A stretch of DNA of 64,000 nucleotides, from positions 891,626-955,625 of the forward strand of contig LSYV01000002.1 in NCBI GenBank assembly GCA_001584585.1. The letters run 5' to 3'. Source of the DNA: Gonium pectorale. Lineage: Eukaryota; Chlorophyta; Chlorophyceae; Chlamydomonadales; Volvocaceae. The notes under the pieces were generated by a model. That model saw nothing but the letters and a program-made list of their open reading frames with translations, made no database searches and was not told the origin of the DNA. This document shows, in pieces, positions 12,373 to 24,600 of the stretch; the stretch's first letter is position 1; each line of letters starts with the position of its first letter. Made by a program: the position numbers and the translations under genes.

Positions 12373-12438
12373 TCCACGCTCACGCTCGACCACACCGGGG
12401 CACGAGCCCCCTCCCCACCGTCGACCATAGCCCGTCGC

Positions 12439-14053
12439 CTATCGTTTCCCGCGCCGGCCCTTGCCCTTGGCACCATCGTGAAGCCGTCCTCGTCCACAAT
12501 GGGGATCCGTGGCGCCGGCGGCTCCAACGGCACCGCCTGCGGCGCGCGCGAGCCGCCCGCTCCCTCCGTGTCCATCTCATCGTCGTCGTCCCCGTCGTCG
12601 TCCTCCTCATCGCTCGACGTGTCCATTCCCGCGTCCTCCTCCACCACCGTGCCGTCCAGGTCCACCTGACGAGTGCGAAGCACGAGGCCCGGGGAAGGGA
12701 CGGCTCAAGAATGGGGCATGGCGAGCGGGGGCGCCCATCCCCGAGGCAGTTGGCCAAGGGTTGAGGGCAGCAAAGGCGACGACCCCCGGGCTGAGCGCGA
12801 GATAACGGTAGGGCGGGGCCAAGAAGAAACGCATGTGCTCATGGTCACGAAAGCGGAAAACTGCCTTCTCAACCACCACCCAAGGGGCCCCGGCTAAAAC
12901 CCCCAAGGCGCTGGGCCTAAGACATATCTGTTGGGAACCCTTGGCCCCCCTCCGTGGCACCGCAAGCCAAGGTGGCTCCCACGCTCCACCCCCCCCACCC
13001 CCCCACCCCCACACACATACACGTTCGACCCCAACTCCACACAGAAAGGCAGGCGAGGCAGTGGCCGCTGCGCAAAGCCGTCATGAGCGCCTGCACAGAG
13101 GCCCCACCCAGCCCCCGAGCCCCGCCCGCGGTGTATGACCCCGGCAAGCGGCGACCCACCACTTGGCGCTTGCTCTGCTGCACCCCGGCCGCCATGGACC
13201 GCAGGTGCTCCAGATAGGTGGTCACGCCGCCCACCAGCTCCCGGTACAGTTTCAGCATCGCATCCGCCACCTGCCGGCCATCCGGAGGGCAGGGGGGGTG
13301 CGGGGATGGGGGAGTGCCGGGTGTGGGGTTCGACAGAAACTGTCGGCACGCGCAGCCAGCCAAAGCGTGCCCGAGCGTATGGCGCGTGGAGCTGCTAGGA
13401 GCGCAGCCACAGCTGCCACGGAGCCCTGTTTAACATGCAGAGCCCCTCACCATGCGCGGGCTGCCGTCCTCCGCCTGCACGCTGAAGTCCTCCGAGATAC
13501 CCTCATTCAGCATGTCCTCCAGGTCGTCGATGTCGTGGTCTGTGATCTCGTGGGAGGTATGGAAGGGACGGGAAGGGATGGGGGCATAGATGGGGTGATC
13601 CGTAGATGGGAGAGTCGAGGCGATGGCCGCTGTGCCTCACACGCTCTCGCGCACAAACCCCCACCCCCACCCCCACCCCCACGGCCACTGCCACCCCGCA
13701 CCCCCACCCAAACGCCCCTCGCAATCTAACGCAAAATCCAACCCAGAAACCTATGATTGGCGATAATACTACCATGGGCGCAGTTACGACGCCGGCACAC
13801 GCCGCCATGGCTGCCGATGGCTCGACCTACCTTTCCGCCTGTAGAACCAGTCCAGGCTGTCTAGTAGCAGGTCGTTCGCTTTCTCTGAACTATTGCTGCC
13901 GCCCCACTGGTTCTCCACCGCCAGCGCCAGAGCCGTCCATTTTGCAAATATAAGGCGTGCGCCCTCCTCAAATAGTGGTCGCCCTTGAACTGGTAGTATA
14001 TTCTGACCCACAACAGTCCCGTTCCGCAGCTGCATCCTTGCGGGCTGCTGCAT
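12439..14053 (-). CDS. TSR2: TSR2-like pre-rRNA processing / eS26 chaperone protein, with a probable frame break near the C-terminus
   Basis: TSR2 proteins escort ribosomal protein eS26 and are needed for 20S pre-rRNA maturation. Four exons (reading direction): 14053-13831, 13539-13451, 13270-13160, 12665-12439. Residues 24-74 carry the family core: RPLFEEGARLIFAKWTALAL, AVENQWGG, and a helix ending DSLDWFYRRK. These are followed by DHDIDDLEDMLNEGISEDF and an acidic Asp/Glu stretch, then DEDGFTMV. Right after DEDGFTMV (about 12470) the frame runs on into the N gap, while the +1 frame gives the basic ending AKGKGRRGKR and a stop at 12439, a tail typical of the family. One base is therefore probably missing in the assembly (or in the gene). 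The start is the first ATG after an in-frame stop; a second ATG lies six codons on. (CCCCCAC)n runs occur in intron 1. Confidence 0.82.
13655..13700. repeat. C-rich simple repeat (CCCCAC)n in a TSR2 intron
   Basis: Several head-to-tail CCCCCAC units lie in the first intron of the TSR2-like gene, a common low-complexity sequence type in this genome. Confidence 0.6.
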
Positions 14054-15112
14054 TCTTGCAGGGAGTATAGCAGGCAAGTTTCCTTCTTAAAACTGTTGCA
14101 GCAACATCAAAGCATGAAGCAATTATGAGTCGCCGCAGGCCCGCCTACCATTTGTGACGTACAGCACACCCGCGCCGTACTTATGCACGGTTTGTGTGCA
14201 TCAACTAGTTTACGTATCACCATGCACTCGGCCCGACTGGCGGGCGGAGGTAGAACGATGCAACAAGGAGAGCCCCACCTGGTAGTTTCTGAGTTGGGCC
14301 CAAATTACTGTGTTTTTCGTGCGACCCTTTGGCTTGATATTACCCGCTGATAATGAAGGGACAATGGACCTGCACACCGCTCTTGCCACTGAACTATTGC
14401 TCCGCAGTCTGCATGGTTAGGACTCACTCTACACAGTTGTTAGTATGCAAAGTGCCTTGCTCAACACGGCTCAACCTTGACACCTTGTCAAGGCCAAGTC
14501 AAACAAACCGAGTGAGCTGGTAAGCCGGTCTTTTGGGGGGCGGGACCTGCTGGACGAACGTCACATGCCTTGCATGGTACCCACCCGTCCTGCTCGTCGT
14601 GCAGCCGGATGTACGGCACACCTCGCAAATGCCGCCGTGCCATGCGCCGCCATACGCATTGCGCCCGTCACACCATTCATAGCACCAACTACCTTACACA
14701 TGATCGTGAGCCCGGCGCGCCTGGCGGGCCGAGATGCGATGGTGCAACCATAATGGCACTCTCACCGCCTGGAGCGTTATGTAGCGGGCCCGGGTTTTGT
14801 GCGTTAGGCGGCGTTTGGCTCACTATGACAGGCTATGACCCGCCGATGACGAAGGGACAACAGACCTGCAGATCGCTCTTGCCACTGCACTCGCGTACAG
14901 CGGTCCGCACAGTTTGGAATCGCTCGCTCCATCACAGTTAAAAACGTGTAGGCTAGGCTGTGGCACATCGGGACTTGCACCCAATTAGTGAAGTGTGGTG
15001 AGATTTGTGGTCCCAAACTGAAAAAAAAGAGAACTAGAAACGGGGAAGGCAGCCTCTACGGACCTACACACCCGAGGATGTGATGTTTCCAGCAGGGCGC
15101 CGAGTACAGAGC
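14054..15112. other. divergent intergenic region between TSR2 and methionine gamma-lyase-like genes
   Basis: About 1.06 kb that must hold both promoters. No clear TATA box was found for either gene. The region contains a diverged tandem duplication, listed separately. Confidence 0.45.
14200..14940. repeat. diverged direct duplication, two copies about 490 bp apart
   Basis: Segments near 14200-14430 and 14690-14940 align in the same order. Shared blocks are CTGGCGGGC + GAGAT/GAGGTA, GATGCAACAA/GATGGTGCAACC, GACCCGCCGATGA/TACCCGCTGATAA, GAAGGGACAA, GACCTGCA and CGCTCTTGCCACTG. Identity is clearly above background but imperfect, suggesting an old duplication. No coding potential is seen in either copy. 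Confidence 0.6.
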
Positions 15113-18100
15113 ATGGCGGGCGAGGTATACGAGCAGACGGGCAAACTGAAAGCTGGCAAGAAAGGGCTTGATACGGTAAGGCGCGAGTTGCGGACTCCAG
15201 CCATGATTGCCATGACAGTACTAGTGCGCTTTTTTTCAATGCAGGTTTCTCCTTTTGTCCTCTCCCTTTGCAGGCACCGCTGGGCGCTCGCGCTGAGCAG
15301 GTACACGAGCAGGTATCGCAGGTATGCACACGGGTGTGTATGTAAGGGGCCGCTGGGCGCATTTAGTCGGCCGACTGCAGGGTAGCTTTAATGTGCCACC
15401 CGTGACGCTGTAAACATCAGGTGGCCGTTACCGCCGCTGCGAGGCCTCCCTCGCCTGGCCCCGTGGCCTCGTGGAAACCCCTGGCCTCATTGAGGTCTGC
15501 CATCTGCGCGCACTCTGTCATGTCAATGACAGGCATTGGTAGGCCATCTGAGGCCAGACTCGCGCGGGTCAGTGAATGTGTACGGCATCGGCAGTTGAGG
15601 AGTAGCCTTCGCTTTCAGTTTTGCAAACGCTTAGTGACAAAGCTCGCACTCGCACTCGCTCCGCTCTGGTTTGCCCCTTGGCACTCATATTTATCTCCAG
15701 GTCCCTCACTGACTCTCTGCGTTACGTGAACCACCAACCGTGCGGCCATGGACAGCCTAGATGCAGATCCGCTCGACCGATTGGTCTCCGGGAAGCGTGA
15801 ATTTGGCGAATTTGGTGGTGTGAACGCCTCGGTTGAGATAAGCTCGACGTTCACAGGTTAGGTTTGAATGGTCAGGCACCGAGGCCAACGACCGAGGACC
15901 GCTCTGACGCAATGTCCACACACTCGCAGTCCTGGAGGCCGGAACCCTTCCTGCAATCTTTAACGGCGAGGTCGGGCCGGAAAAGGGTAAGAACCCTAAA
16001 GGCAGGGACTGACTAACTACCGAGACGAGGCAGGACATGGGAGTTGCTTCCCGGAAATTGATGGGAAACAGGCCAAGTTTAAATTTTAAGACGTCACCAA
16101 TCCAAGTTGCAGCGCCTCGCTTCGGCTTGCGTGGCATCCCTCGTCATCGCCATCCATACCATTTCTCCCCACACGTAACGCCCGCAGGTGGCTGTTATGT
16201 GTACGGCAGAGCGTTCAACCCTACTGTTCGCCACCTGGGTAGGCTGTTGGCCGCGCTGGAGGGATGCGAGGCCGCCTATCCCTGCAGCTCAGGTTCGTGT
16301 GCAGGGTAGGCAGGGTTTAGGGGGGATGCAAGCCGCCTGTGCCTGCATCTCGGGTAAGAGCGCAGAGTTCAGGGACCCGCGCAGCCCCCGGTTAGCTGTC
16401 TGCGGAACCGTGGCCCGGTTTGTGGGCGATATTGCCATTGCGTGACTAACATTTCCATCGAGACTTCAGGTCAGGATGCGTCCAACTCATAAGCGTATGG
16501 GCCCTGCTATCACGCCCGACTGTTCCAACCTGCCCCACGGCTCCAGTATGCCTCTCCGCTTGCCTCACTCCGTACTCCGCTGCACGCCGGCAGGTATGGC
16601 TGCCATCTCCTCCACGCTGCTGGCGCTCTGCAACACCGGAGACCACATCGTGGCATCCAACACGATATACGGTGCGCCCTGGCCTGGCCGCAGGTGGCAC
16701 GGGAGGCTGTATCACGTGCTTCGCAGCAGCACGTGCGTAGCGTGTTGCTGCTGTAATTTTTGGTACTTTGTATGTTGCGTTCCTCCCTCCACCACGATGG
16801 CCACAGTGTGGCAGAGCTTTCTTCCAGGGCCCACAGACGCCACCCCTCGCATTTGCTGCAACAGCCCCCCACCCGGCCGGTCGGTTGCCCGCCGTCCCCG
16901 CAGGCGGCAGCCACGCGCTGCTCAAGACGTTCCTCCCCACCAAGGCCGCCATCAGCACCACCTTTGTGGACATCACGGACCTGGACGCCGTGCGGGCGGC
17001 GCTGCGTGCACGGCCCACCAAGGTGCGCACGGATGGACCGCAACCCGGGAGCCTCGTCCTTCATTTACAGGCCGCCTATGTTACCTGCAGGAGTGATCGC
17101 GCTTTTCTTAGTTCGCATGTCGCCTTACGGGTATTTCATGCATGCTTCACGGCTGTCTGTCCCTAAGCCCGAACCAAGGTCCTGCTTCGCCGCGCCGCCA
17201 GCAGCCAGTCGCCGCAGCACCCCAAATCACGCACCTACCATCCTCCCGCCAGGTGCTGTACACGGAGGTGGTGTCCAACCCTACGCTGCGGGTGGCGGAC
17301 CTGCGGTCGCTGGCGGACCTGGCCCACGGGTCGGGCGCCGTGCTGGTGGTGGACAACACCTTCACGCCCTTTGTGGTCACACCGCGCCGCTTCGGAGCTG
17401 ACGTCGTCATCCACAGGTGGGCCATCCGGTGTGGACCTTTACAAACACAGTAGAGTTGAGCTATCTGGCACAGCTGTGCGGGAATTGCTTCTGAGCCCGG
17501 TTGTACGCTGTGCGGTCTGGGTCGCATCGTCATTGGATGGGACCATACGTATGTAGGTGCCGGACTGGAAAGAGTGAGACGGCAGACCCTTTCGCCGCGC
17601 GCATCTCGCTGCCTTCTGACACGATGCGTGGCGTGACCGGCAGCACCTCTGCATTCCGTTCCACGTCGCCCTCGCCAACGGGCCGCCCCGCTGCGCAGCA
17701 GCTGCCACCTAGCCATGCGTCTCATCGCCCTCCCGCCCTCAACCCTCGCCTTCCAACCCCCTCCTCCTCTGCAGCCTCACCAAGTTCGTGTCGGGCGCCT
17801 CCGACATCATCGCGGGTGCGGTGTGCGGCTCGGCGGCCTTCATCTCGTCGCTCACCGACTTCCACGCGGGACCTTGCATGCTGCTGGGGCCTACCATGGA
17901 CCCCAAGGTTGCCTCCGAGCTGGCGCTGCGGCTGCCGCACCTGGCTCTGCGGATGCAGGTGGTGCAGCCCGGGGGGAATGGAATGCTACGATTACCACAG
18001 GATGCAAGAAAAGTTGGCCGGCTATTGGAGGTCGTGGGAGGCCAGGGGAAATGAGGAGAAGGGAGGCCAGGGGAAATGAGGTGCGGCCGGTCTGGTCCAG

Positions 18101-20031
18101 TGAGGCGAGGGGCTAAATCCTTAATGGAGAGACGCTTTAGCTTGTTGCGCTCAGGTTTAAGAGCCTTCAGGGGCAAAAGCACCGTGCCGACGCGTGGCAA
18201 CAAGCTGCGCGCATTTATGTTTTTTGGCCCTGTGTCTGCCTCTTCGACGGGTGCGCAGGAGCACGGCCGCCGCGCCGCCGCCTACGCGGCCCGCCTGCAG
18301 GCGCTGGGCGCCGCCGTCACATACCCGGGGCTGGCCAGCCACCCGCAGCACGGCCTCATGGCGGCGCAGGCCAACCCCGGATACGGCTCCGGCGGGCTGA
18401 TGGGAATCGACCTGGGCTCACCGGCGCGAGCCAACGCGGTGCGTCGGAGTCCCCGGTGGGGCGCACGCAGCCCCGCGCTTGCCACGGCTCGGTGGACGGT
18501 GCTTTGCCTGAAGACCTCTAACCCTCCACCTGCGTCGTTGTTGAAGCACTCTTCAACCCCGACACTGCTCCCCACCATTCCCTCATCCGCCCAGCGGTGC
18601 GTGTATCCGGCTGCGTTTGATACCTCCTCCCCTCTGCTCCTCTGCCTCCACCCCACTAGTCGACCACGCCACGCCCTCGGACTGTTTGCTCCACCCCACA
18701 TCTGCACTACCGTTGCCGCTGCTGCAGTTTATGGAGCGGCTCCAGAACCGCCACGGCTTTGGATTCATGGCCGTCAGCCTGGGCTACTTTGACTCCCTCA
18801 TGTCGCTGTCGGCCGCCTCCACCTCCTCGGAGCTGTCGTCTGCCGACATGGCCGCCTCGGGCATCGGGCGCGGATACGTGCGCCTGTCAGTGGGAGTCAC
18901 GGGTGAGCGGCTGGGATGCCCCGAGGGCCCGAGGCCCGGGGCTCAACCCTGTAGGGGCATCGCCGCTGAAGCAAGGATGCTGGCCGGGCATGGGAGGGTA
19001 CTGTCCTGTGGCCGACTGTTTGTGTACCGACAGCGTGCTTGGAGCACAGCGTGCTGGTTCAGCCGTGGGTTATGTGCCGCCCGTTGCCAATGACATAATC
19101 CACCCTGGTTCTGCCTCTGCTACGTCCTTGCGCAGGCAGCCTGGAGGAGCGCTGGCGGCAGCTGGAGGAGGCGTACCGCTTCGTATCCCAGCTGGGCCCT
19201 GAGGGTGCTGCGCCCTTCCGCGCCGTCAAGGTCCGCCGCACGCCCTCGGGCGCCGCTGAGCAGCTGATCAGCTGGCCGTCGTTCGGCCCGGGCGTCGGCC
19301 TGGGCGAGGAGGTGGTTGAGGAGGCCGCGCCAACGCGCGCCGCCACACAGGTGACGGCCGCGGGCGCAGCCAACGGCGCCGCCACGGATGGCGAACAGCA
19401 GCGCAGCGACGGCGGCGATGGCGAAGGAGTCGAAGGGCCAGCGGCCGGTGCCGTTCTCGCGGCGGCGCCGGTGGCTGCGGCAGCGGCGCAAGGCGTTCCC
19501 GCGGTGTTTCCGCCGGTGGCGGCGGGGGCGGCAACGGCTGTCTCTGCCGAGTCGGGCAACGAGGAGGCGGTCGACGTCACTTCCGGCCCGGTCGCAGTCG
19601 CCGCGACGGCGGACACAGCGGGGACGCCAGCCCCAGAGGCGGCATCGCCCAAGGCCGCGGCGCTGCTGAAGGCCTCTTCGCCAATCCGGTCGCCCTTCGT
19701 TCCGCGCCTGCCACCGCACCAGCCCAGCGCCGGCGGGGCAAACTACGCTGCCGTCTCCGCCGGCGGCGCTGCTGCCGCTGATGTCGCCCCTGGGCGCGGT
19801 GCGCACGGCGTCGTCGCAGGCCTTGAGTTCACGGTGCACGGCGCCGGCGACGGGCCCGCTGTGGACCTGACTTATCCCGCCGTGCCCGCGGCTGGGCGAG
19901 ACGAGAAGGGGCCGGGCGCGGAGACGCGGTCCCGCGAGACGCCGGATGCCGGGGTGCAGCGGCCCGTCAAGATTCGGCGCACGGGCTCAGTCGAGATACA
20001 CTATGTCGCCGTGCCGCAGGCTAAGTCATGA
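15113..20031 (+). CDS. methionine gamma-lyase-like PLP enzyme with long C-terminal extension
   Basis: Cys/Met-metabolism PLP family; plant methionine gamma-lyase splits methionine into methanethiol, ammonia and 2-oxobutyrate. Exons: 15113-15175, 15274-15321, 15421-15538, 15761-15856, 15930-15986, 16188-16292, 16594-16671, 16904-17022, 17253-17416, 17775-17958, 18259-18438, 18728-18902, 19136-20031; every phase agrees, giving 760 residues. Signatures: REFGEFGGVN, FNPTVRHLGRLLAALEG, SSGMAAISSTLLALCN, VVDNTF, the PLP lysine in HSLTKFVSG (K286), GLASHPQH and SLGYFDSLMS. The catalytic core ends near VRLSVGVTG..LEERW; about 240 residues of Ala/Pro/Gly-rich sequence follow, ending VKIRRTGSVEIHYVAVPQAKS, where plant enzymes stop. 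The N-terminus is uncertain: ATG 15748 (good context, in-frame TGA just upstream) would give 688 residues. The three upstream exons are kept because they splice in phase without stops. Cystathionine gamma-synthase is a less likely alternative. Confidence 0.88.
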
Positions 20032-20862
20032 AGCCCAGAGCAGCGATGGCGGAGTGCCGTACGATGCGGACGCGTCTATGGGCTTCCATCCAGGGTTGAG
20101 GTGTACGAACATTCAATGTTACCGTGTATTTTCAAAAAGTGTACACTATCGTTGCGATGCAGCAGGGCAAGTTCTCAATGATGTATGAGGATGCAATGGT
20201 GTATGTCGTGAGGCAATGTCACACGGATGATCCTCACAATGGATTGGCACGAAGAATCCCTGGCGATTGGTCGTTTCGTGTGGCATGCGAGGGCTTGGAA
20301 GGCCATGAATCCATGGATAGTTTACCCCCACCGTGCAAAAGCGCAGAAAGCTGCAAAGGTAGAGGGATCCACCATGGACAACATATTGCTTTTGCCGTGG
20401 ACCATATACGACAAGTAGCGTCTACTGCACCGACCTGTATGATATGGTTACTATGTGGGTTTTGCCCCACTTGCACGAACCCCTGCTTCTTGAAGTCTGT
20501 GCCGTCTGTCGCTATGTCTTTGTAGCAGATTGAGTATCAATTGATTGTTGCTGTAGTCTGCCATTGCATCCAGTGGCGTCTAGATTGTATAGGCCCTGTA
20601 CAGTAGAGCGGAAACTCCCGCTTACCATTTACGCCGATCACCATTCTTTGTCCCACAAGCACCCCGCTCTGCAATTGGCTTCCTGGTTTTCAACCTTTAC
20701 GCTTCCTTCGTACCAACATGGTTAAACGTGTGAGTAGCTTAGGTCGTGTGCTCTGCAAGTTGCCTGTACGTCCAGGGCGCCAGTGTGAATGGAGGCACGT
20801 GGAACCCTGTGGCTCTCCCTACTGGCTTTGGTTTTAGGTTGCATTTGGTAGTGCCGCTCAGG

Positions 20863-20867
20863 TTACA
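20863..20867 (-). terminator. TGTAA poly(A) motif (minus strand) for the Ala-rich giant gene
   Basis: TTACA on the plus strand, about 820 bp past the stop at 21683. It sits just inside the facing gene's probable 3' UTR, so the two transcripts may overlap slightly at their ends. Confidence 0.35.
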
Positions 20868-20891
20868 AGAGGGCCACTGCCACACAAGGCA

Positions 20892-20896
20892 TGTAA
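20892..20896 (+). terminator. TGTAA poly(A) motif for the methionine gamma-lyase-like gene
   Basis: TGTAA about 860 bp downstream of the stop at 20031. It is the first plus-strand copy I noticed; a later one occurs near 21364. Confidence 0.4.
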
Positions 20897-21682
20897 CCCA
20901 AAGGGCAGCATTAGTATGGGGATGGCTACCGGACTCCATTTGCACACACAACGTCGGCCAGGCAACATCATGCCACGAGCTGCTTGACATGCGATCCGCC
21001 AATGCGGCTGGTGCCCAAGCGATCTGCCTATCATGCCAACGCCGCGCGCTGGCATATCCATCTGGCGACCAGTGCCGCACTATGATCGTCGGGAGGTTTA
21101 TGACAAGGTATGGCGCCCCGCAGAGACAGCCGTCTCTCCGCGGAGAATGTGGAGGCCTCCATCCCATCATCCTCGAACCGGCATGAATTGCATGTCCGGG
21201 CACTACAACAAGTTCCATAGTCAAAGATTCACCTGCAAGCACTATTCCGGTTATCGAGAAGACCCACGGGTCGCGCTCACCGAATGTACGAACCATCTCC
21301 CAACATTACCAGGCAGCAAAGACGGCTGAAGCCCGCAAGAACTTGACGCTGGAATCGCAATCACGTGTAAAGGCAAATAACTGCTGTTATTTTGGACAGG
21401 AGTCCACAACACACAGCGAACGCTGCGCTTGCAGCATCACGATATGGGCACTCGTACCAGATATCGCCCTCTCAGACCTGTACACTGTCCAAACCGTCTC
21501 TCATACCCGTGAGCTGTCATAACCGTCTTCTAGAGGTCCAACCAAACCATGAAACACCACAGATGTCAACCTGAAGGGCAGAAAACCAATGCCCAGCATT
21601 GCAAAAAACATGCACGGGAAAGAGTGGAACCACAGCCGCCCAACAAAAATTGCTCGCTTACCCCTCTTATTTCAACCACTCC

Positions 21683-24600
21683 CTATTTCCACTGCCTAGC
21701 TGACCGACCGAGGTGCAGCGCCTTGGCGAGCCGCTTGGCCATGTGCTTAAGGCCATGCCGCTCCGACTTCGCCGCCTTGCCTTCCACTCCGGCCTCACTC
21801 CTGGTCGGCACCTCCTCCGCCTCCGCCTCCGCCTTGCCGAGCTGCGCGCCGCTTCGCACCAAGTCCGCCGCCGAGACACCGTTGCCGCAGGGCTCTGCTT
21901 CCACCATCGCGGTTGAGCCTGGGCCGAGGCACGACGGCAGGCAACGCCAGCCCTTGGCCTTCCCCGTCGCGTTCTTCGAGGCAGCGCGCGGCGAGACATC
22001 ACGGCCAGCTTCCTTATCGACCGCCGTCGCCATGCCTACCGCCGCAACGTGGCTCCTCCCAGCTCCCGTGCCTGGGTACGCGGCCTGGGCGCCGGCCTCA
22101 GGTACGACGTCGCCTGCCGAGGGCTCACTTTCGCCACTTGCGGCCTGCTGCGCCTGCGCATGGGGTCCGGGTACCCCAGCTTCGCGAGCTTGGCCTTCAG
22201 TGGATGCTGCCCGGCTCACCACCGCCGGGCGTTGAAAAGCATTGCTGCACGCCTTGTCGTCCAACTCCGCGCCACTGCCACAGTAGGAAGCTGCCTGCCG
22301 GCCCTCGAGTGCCGTCACCGGATGGGCGATCGTCTCAGAGACTCCCCACAAGGCCCCCGAAGTGGACCCTGTCCGGCTGCAGACTGCACCGACGGAGGTC
22401 GCAGCGCCAGGAGGTTGGCTGCCGCTGTCGGACGTGGAACCAGTTAGGCGTCTGGAGCCCTGTCGCATGTGCGGGAGGACCTGGCCGCTGCCCGCGCACG
22501 CGGGCCGGCCTCGAGGGACGAGCGTCCGTGGCGTGACGGTGGGAGTGACGGATGGCGTGGGGACGCCCGGAATCGCGGCGGCAAGAGGACCAGCGCCGTG
22601 GCTGGCTGCCGGCACTGCTGCAGCCGGCAATGGCTGGGGCAGGTCGGCCTCCGTGCTGGCAGAGACCGCGTCACTGGTGCGCGCCTCCGAGGGGGCGCAT
22701 CGGCACTTTGCCGGGATGTCAAAGCTGCGACGCAAGAGGGAAACCGCACGCTTTTCCTCAACTGCCCCGTGCGCCGTGCTTGGGTTGTCGGCCGTAGTTC
22801 GCGCAGCGGCGTGCGGGGGCTCGCGGAGAGGGCTGGACCTGTGGCGCATGGACAGCGGCAGGCGTAATCACGCAGCAGTAGACGTCGTGGTTGCGCTAGG
22901 GGTCACGCCACAGGAGGGACAGGCGTGCGAAGCTATAATACGCCCATGTCTGCACGTAGCATACCTGTTTGGCACAGAAGATCTCAAAGCAACAAATCAA
23001 CAAGCGCGTAAAATGTCCGTTGCGATAACTTTGAAGCCGCGGGGGCACGCGTCAAAAGCAAACCTCTTTGAATCGAAACAGAAGACACGCCACAGACCTG
23101 CCGTAATGGAGATCGTGGGGCACGGTGTACACTGTCTGAAACTCCCGCACTGCCGGCCGTAAGATGCCGCTTAATTTGCGGGACGCCGACGACCAGCCGA
23201 CCTTCGCCCAGCCAGCGCCGCCGCCAGCGCCACCCCGGCCAGGAGCCGCAGCAGCGCTGCGATGCACAAACGACGGCGTCTGAAGGCCTCGCAGGCCCCG
23301 GCTGGTGCTGCGATCAGCGTCCATACGGAGGCTGGATGCGGCGCTCAGCGCCGCGCGGGTGCTGATGCTGGACCAGCATGCGGAGGGCATCATGCTCCCG
23401 CAATGGCTGCGGTCCGAAGGGCTGCGCAGCGTCAGCAGGCGGCATGCGGACCCGGCGCCGCGGGGGGCCCCTGCGGCGCCGCCGGGCGTGGGTCGCGGTG
23501 TGTCGCAAGGTGACGGCGCGCCGAGGCTGCCGGCCGAGCTGCAGCTGTAGTGTGGGAAGAGGGCGTTCGAGGGGGCCTGAAGTGGAGCAGCGTCCTGGCG
23601 TGCGGAGCACACTGGCGTGTCGAGGTCTGCCCGGTATCCGGAGGGCGGCTCGCCGTCGGAAGCGGCGTCGGACGTCGCGTTGCCAAGACCATGCAGAGCT
23701 GGTAGGCGCAAGCCGGGCACAGCGGAGCGGGCCTGGGGCGCGATCGAGGCGATCAACAGCGGTGGCATGGAGTGGCGCTCCGGGGCAGGGGCCCGCAACG
23801 GGGCGGGATACGTGGCTGGCACTTTCGGACGGGCTTGGGAGTTTTGCAGCCCTACGTGTGCACCGCCTCGAGCCGCCCCTGCGCGAACGGGGTAAGGGGC
23901 GAGGGTGTTGGGCAACGCCGCAGAAGTAATTCGGCAAGGGGCAGGCCCACGCAATTAAACTTAGGTCGAGAGGCACATAAAGCGCAAGATTGCAATCGCA
24001 GCAGCTCAGCTACTATGGCCACGCCTGACAGGGCGCAGGAACAGTGTAGTCGGGGTTATGCCACCGTGTGACATGCTTCACCGAGCTCACCTTCGCTGGT
24101 GCCCCAGCTTTGCGGATCTTGCACATCGCCTCCGGTCTTGTGCACTCCTGATCCCGCGGGAACAAGCCTGAGTTCCACAAACGCATCCCCATCCGCCTCC
24201 ATCTCGAGCTGCCTGGCCGCTAGCCGCCGATTCCATGCCTCCAGTTCCAGGGCATCCCTTGCCCCTGCCCCCGGTGCGGGCGGACGGCCAGCGATTGCCA
24301 ACTGCCCGCACCTGGCAACTGACGGCGACGACGTCAACTCCGCCCTTGTCGCCGCGCTGGGCCCCGGACCCGCGGTGCACGCCGTCACTATGACGGCGCT
24401 CACCGGCGCTGAGCGAGGGAGGGGCGGAAGTGGCGGACGCGCGCCGCCCTGCACCCGCGCACGGGTCAAGGAGTTCCAGCGCCGGACGGTATCGCGGAGG
24501 TCCCGCGGGCTGTGCAAGTCCTGCAGGTCGCCGTCGTCGCTGCTATCCAGCTGGTCCATCTGCCGTGAGCACCACATCGCTGAGGGGGCGGTGTGTGCGA

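Larger units (their letters stand above)
10682..12438. other. intergenic region between LHCA start and TSR2 3' end, with an assembly gap
   Basis: About 1.75 kb, containing the LHCA promoter region and the 3' UTR of the TSR2-like gene. It includes a run of 20 N at 12353-12372, an assembly gap of unknown true size. No convincing TATA box was seen upstream of LHCA and no coding sequence is supported. Confidence 0.5.
20032..21682. other. convergent intergenic region (3' UTRs)
   Basis: About 1.65 kb between two converging stop codons, with lower G/C bias and no supported gene. The probable poly(A) motifs of the two facing genes lie within 35 bp of each other. Confidence 0.5.

Noticed and set aside
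12228..12438. Reading the TSR2 frame through the N gap as a longer C-terminus
   Set aside because: The extension is across undetermined bases, has no family similarity, and the alternative frame ends at once with a family-like basic tail.
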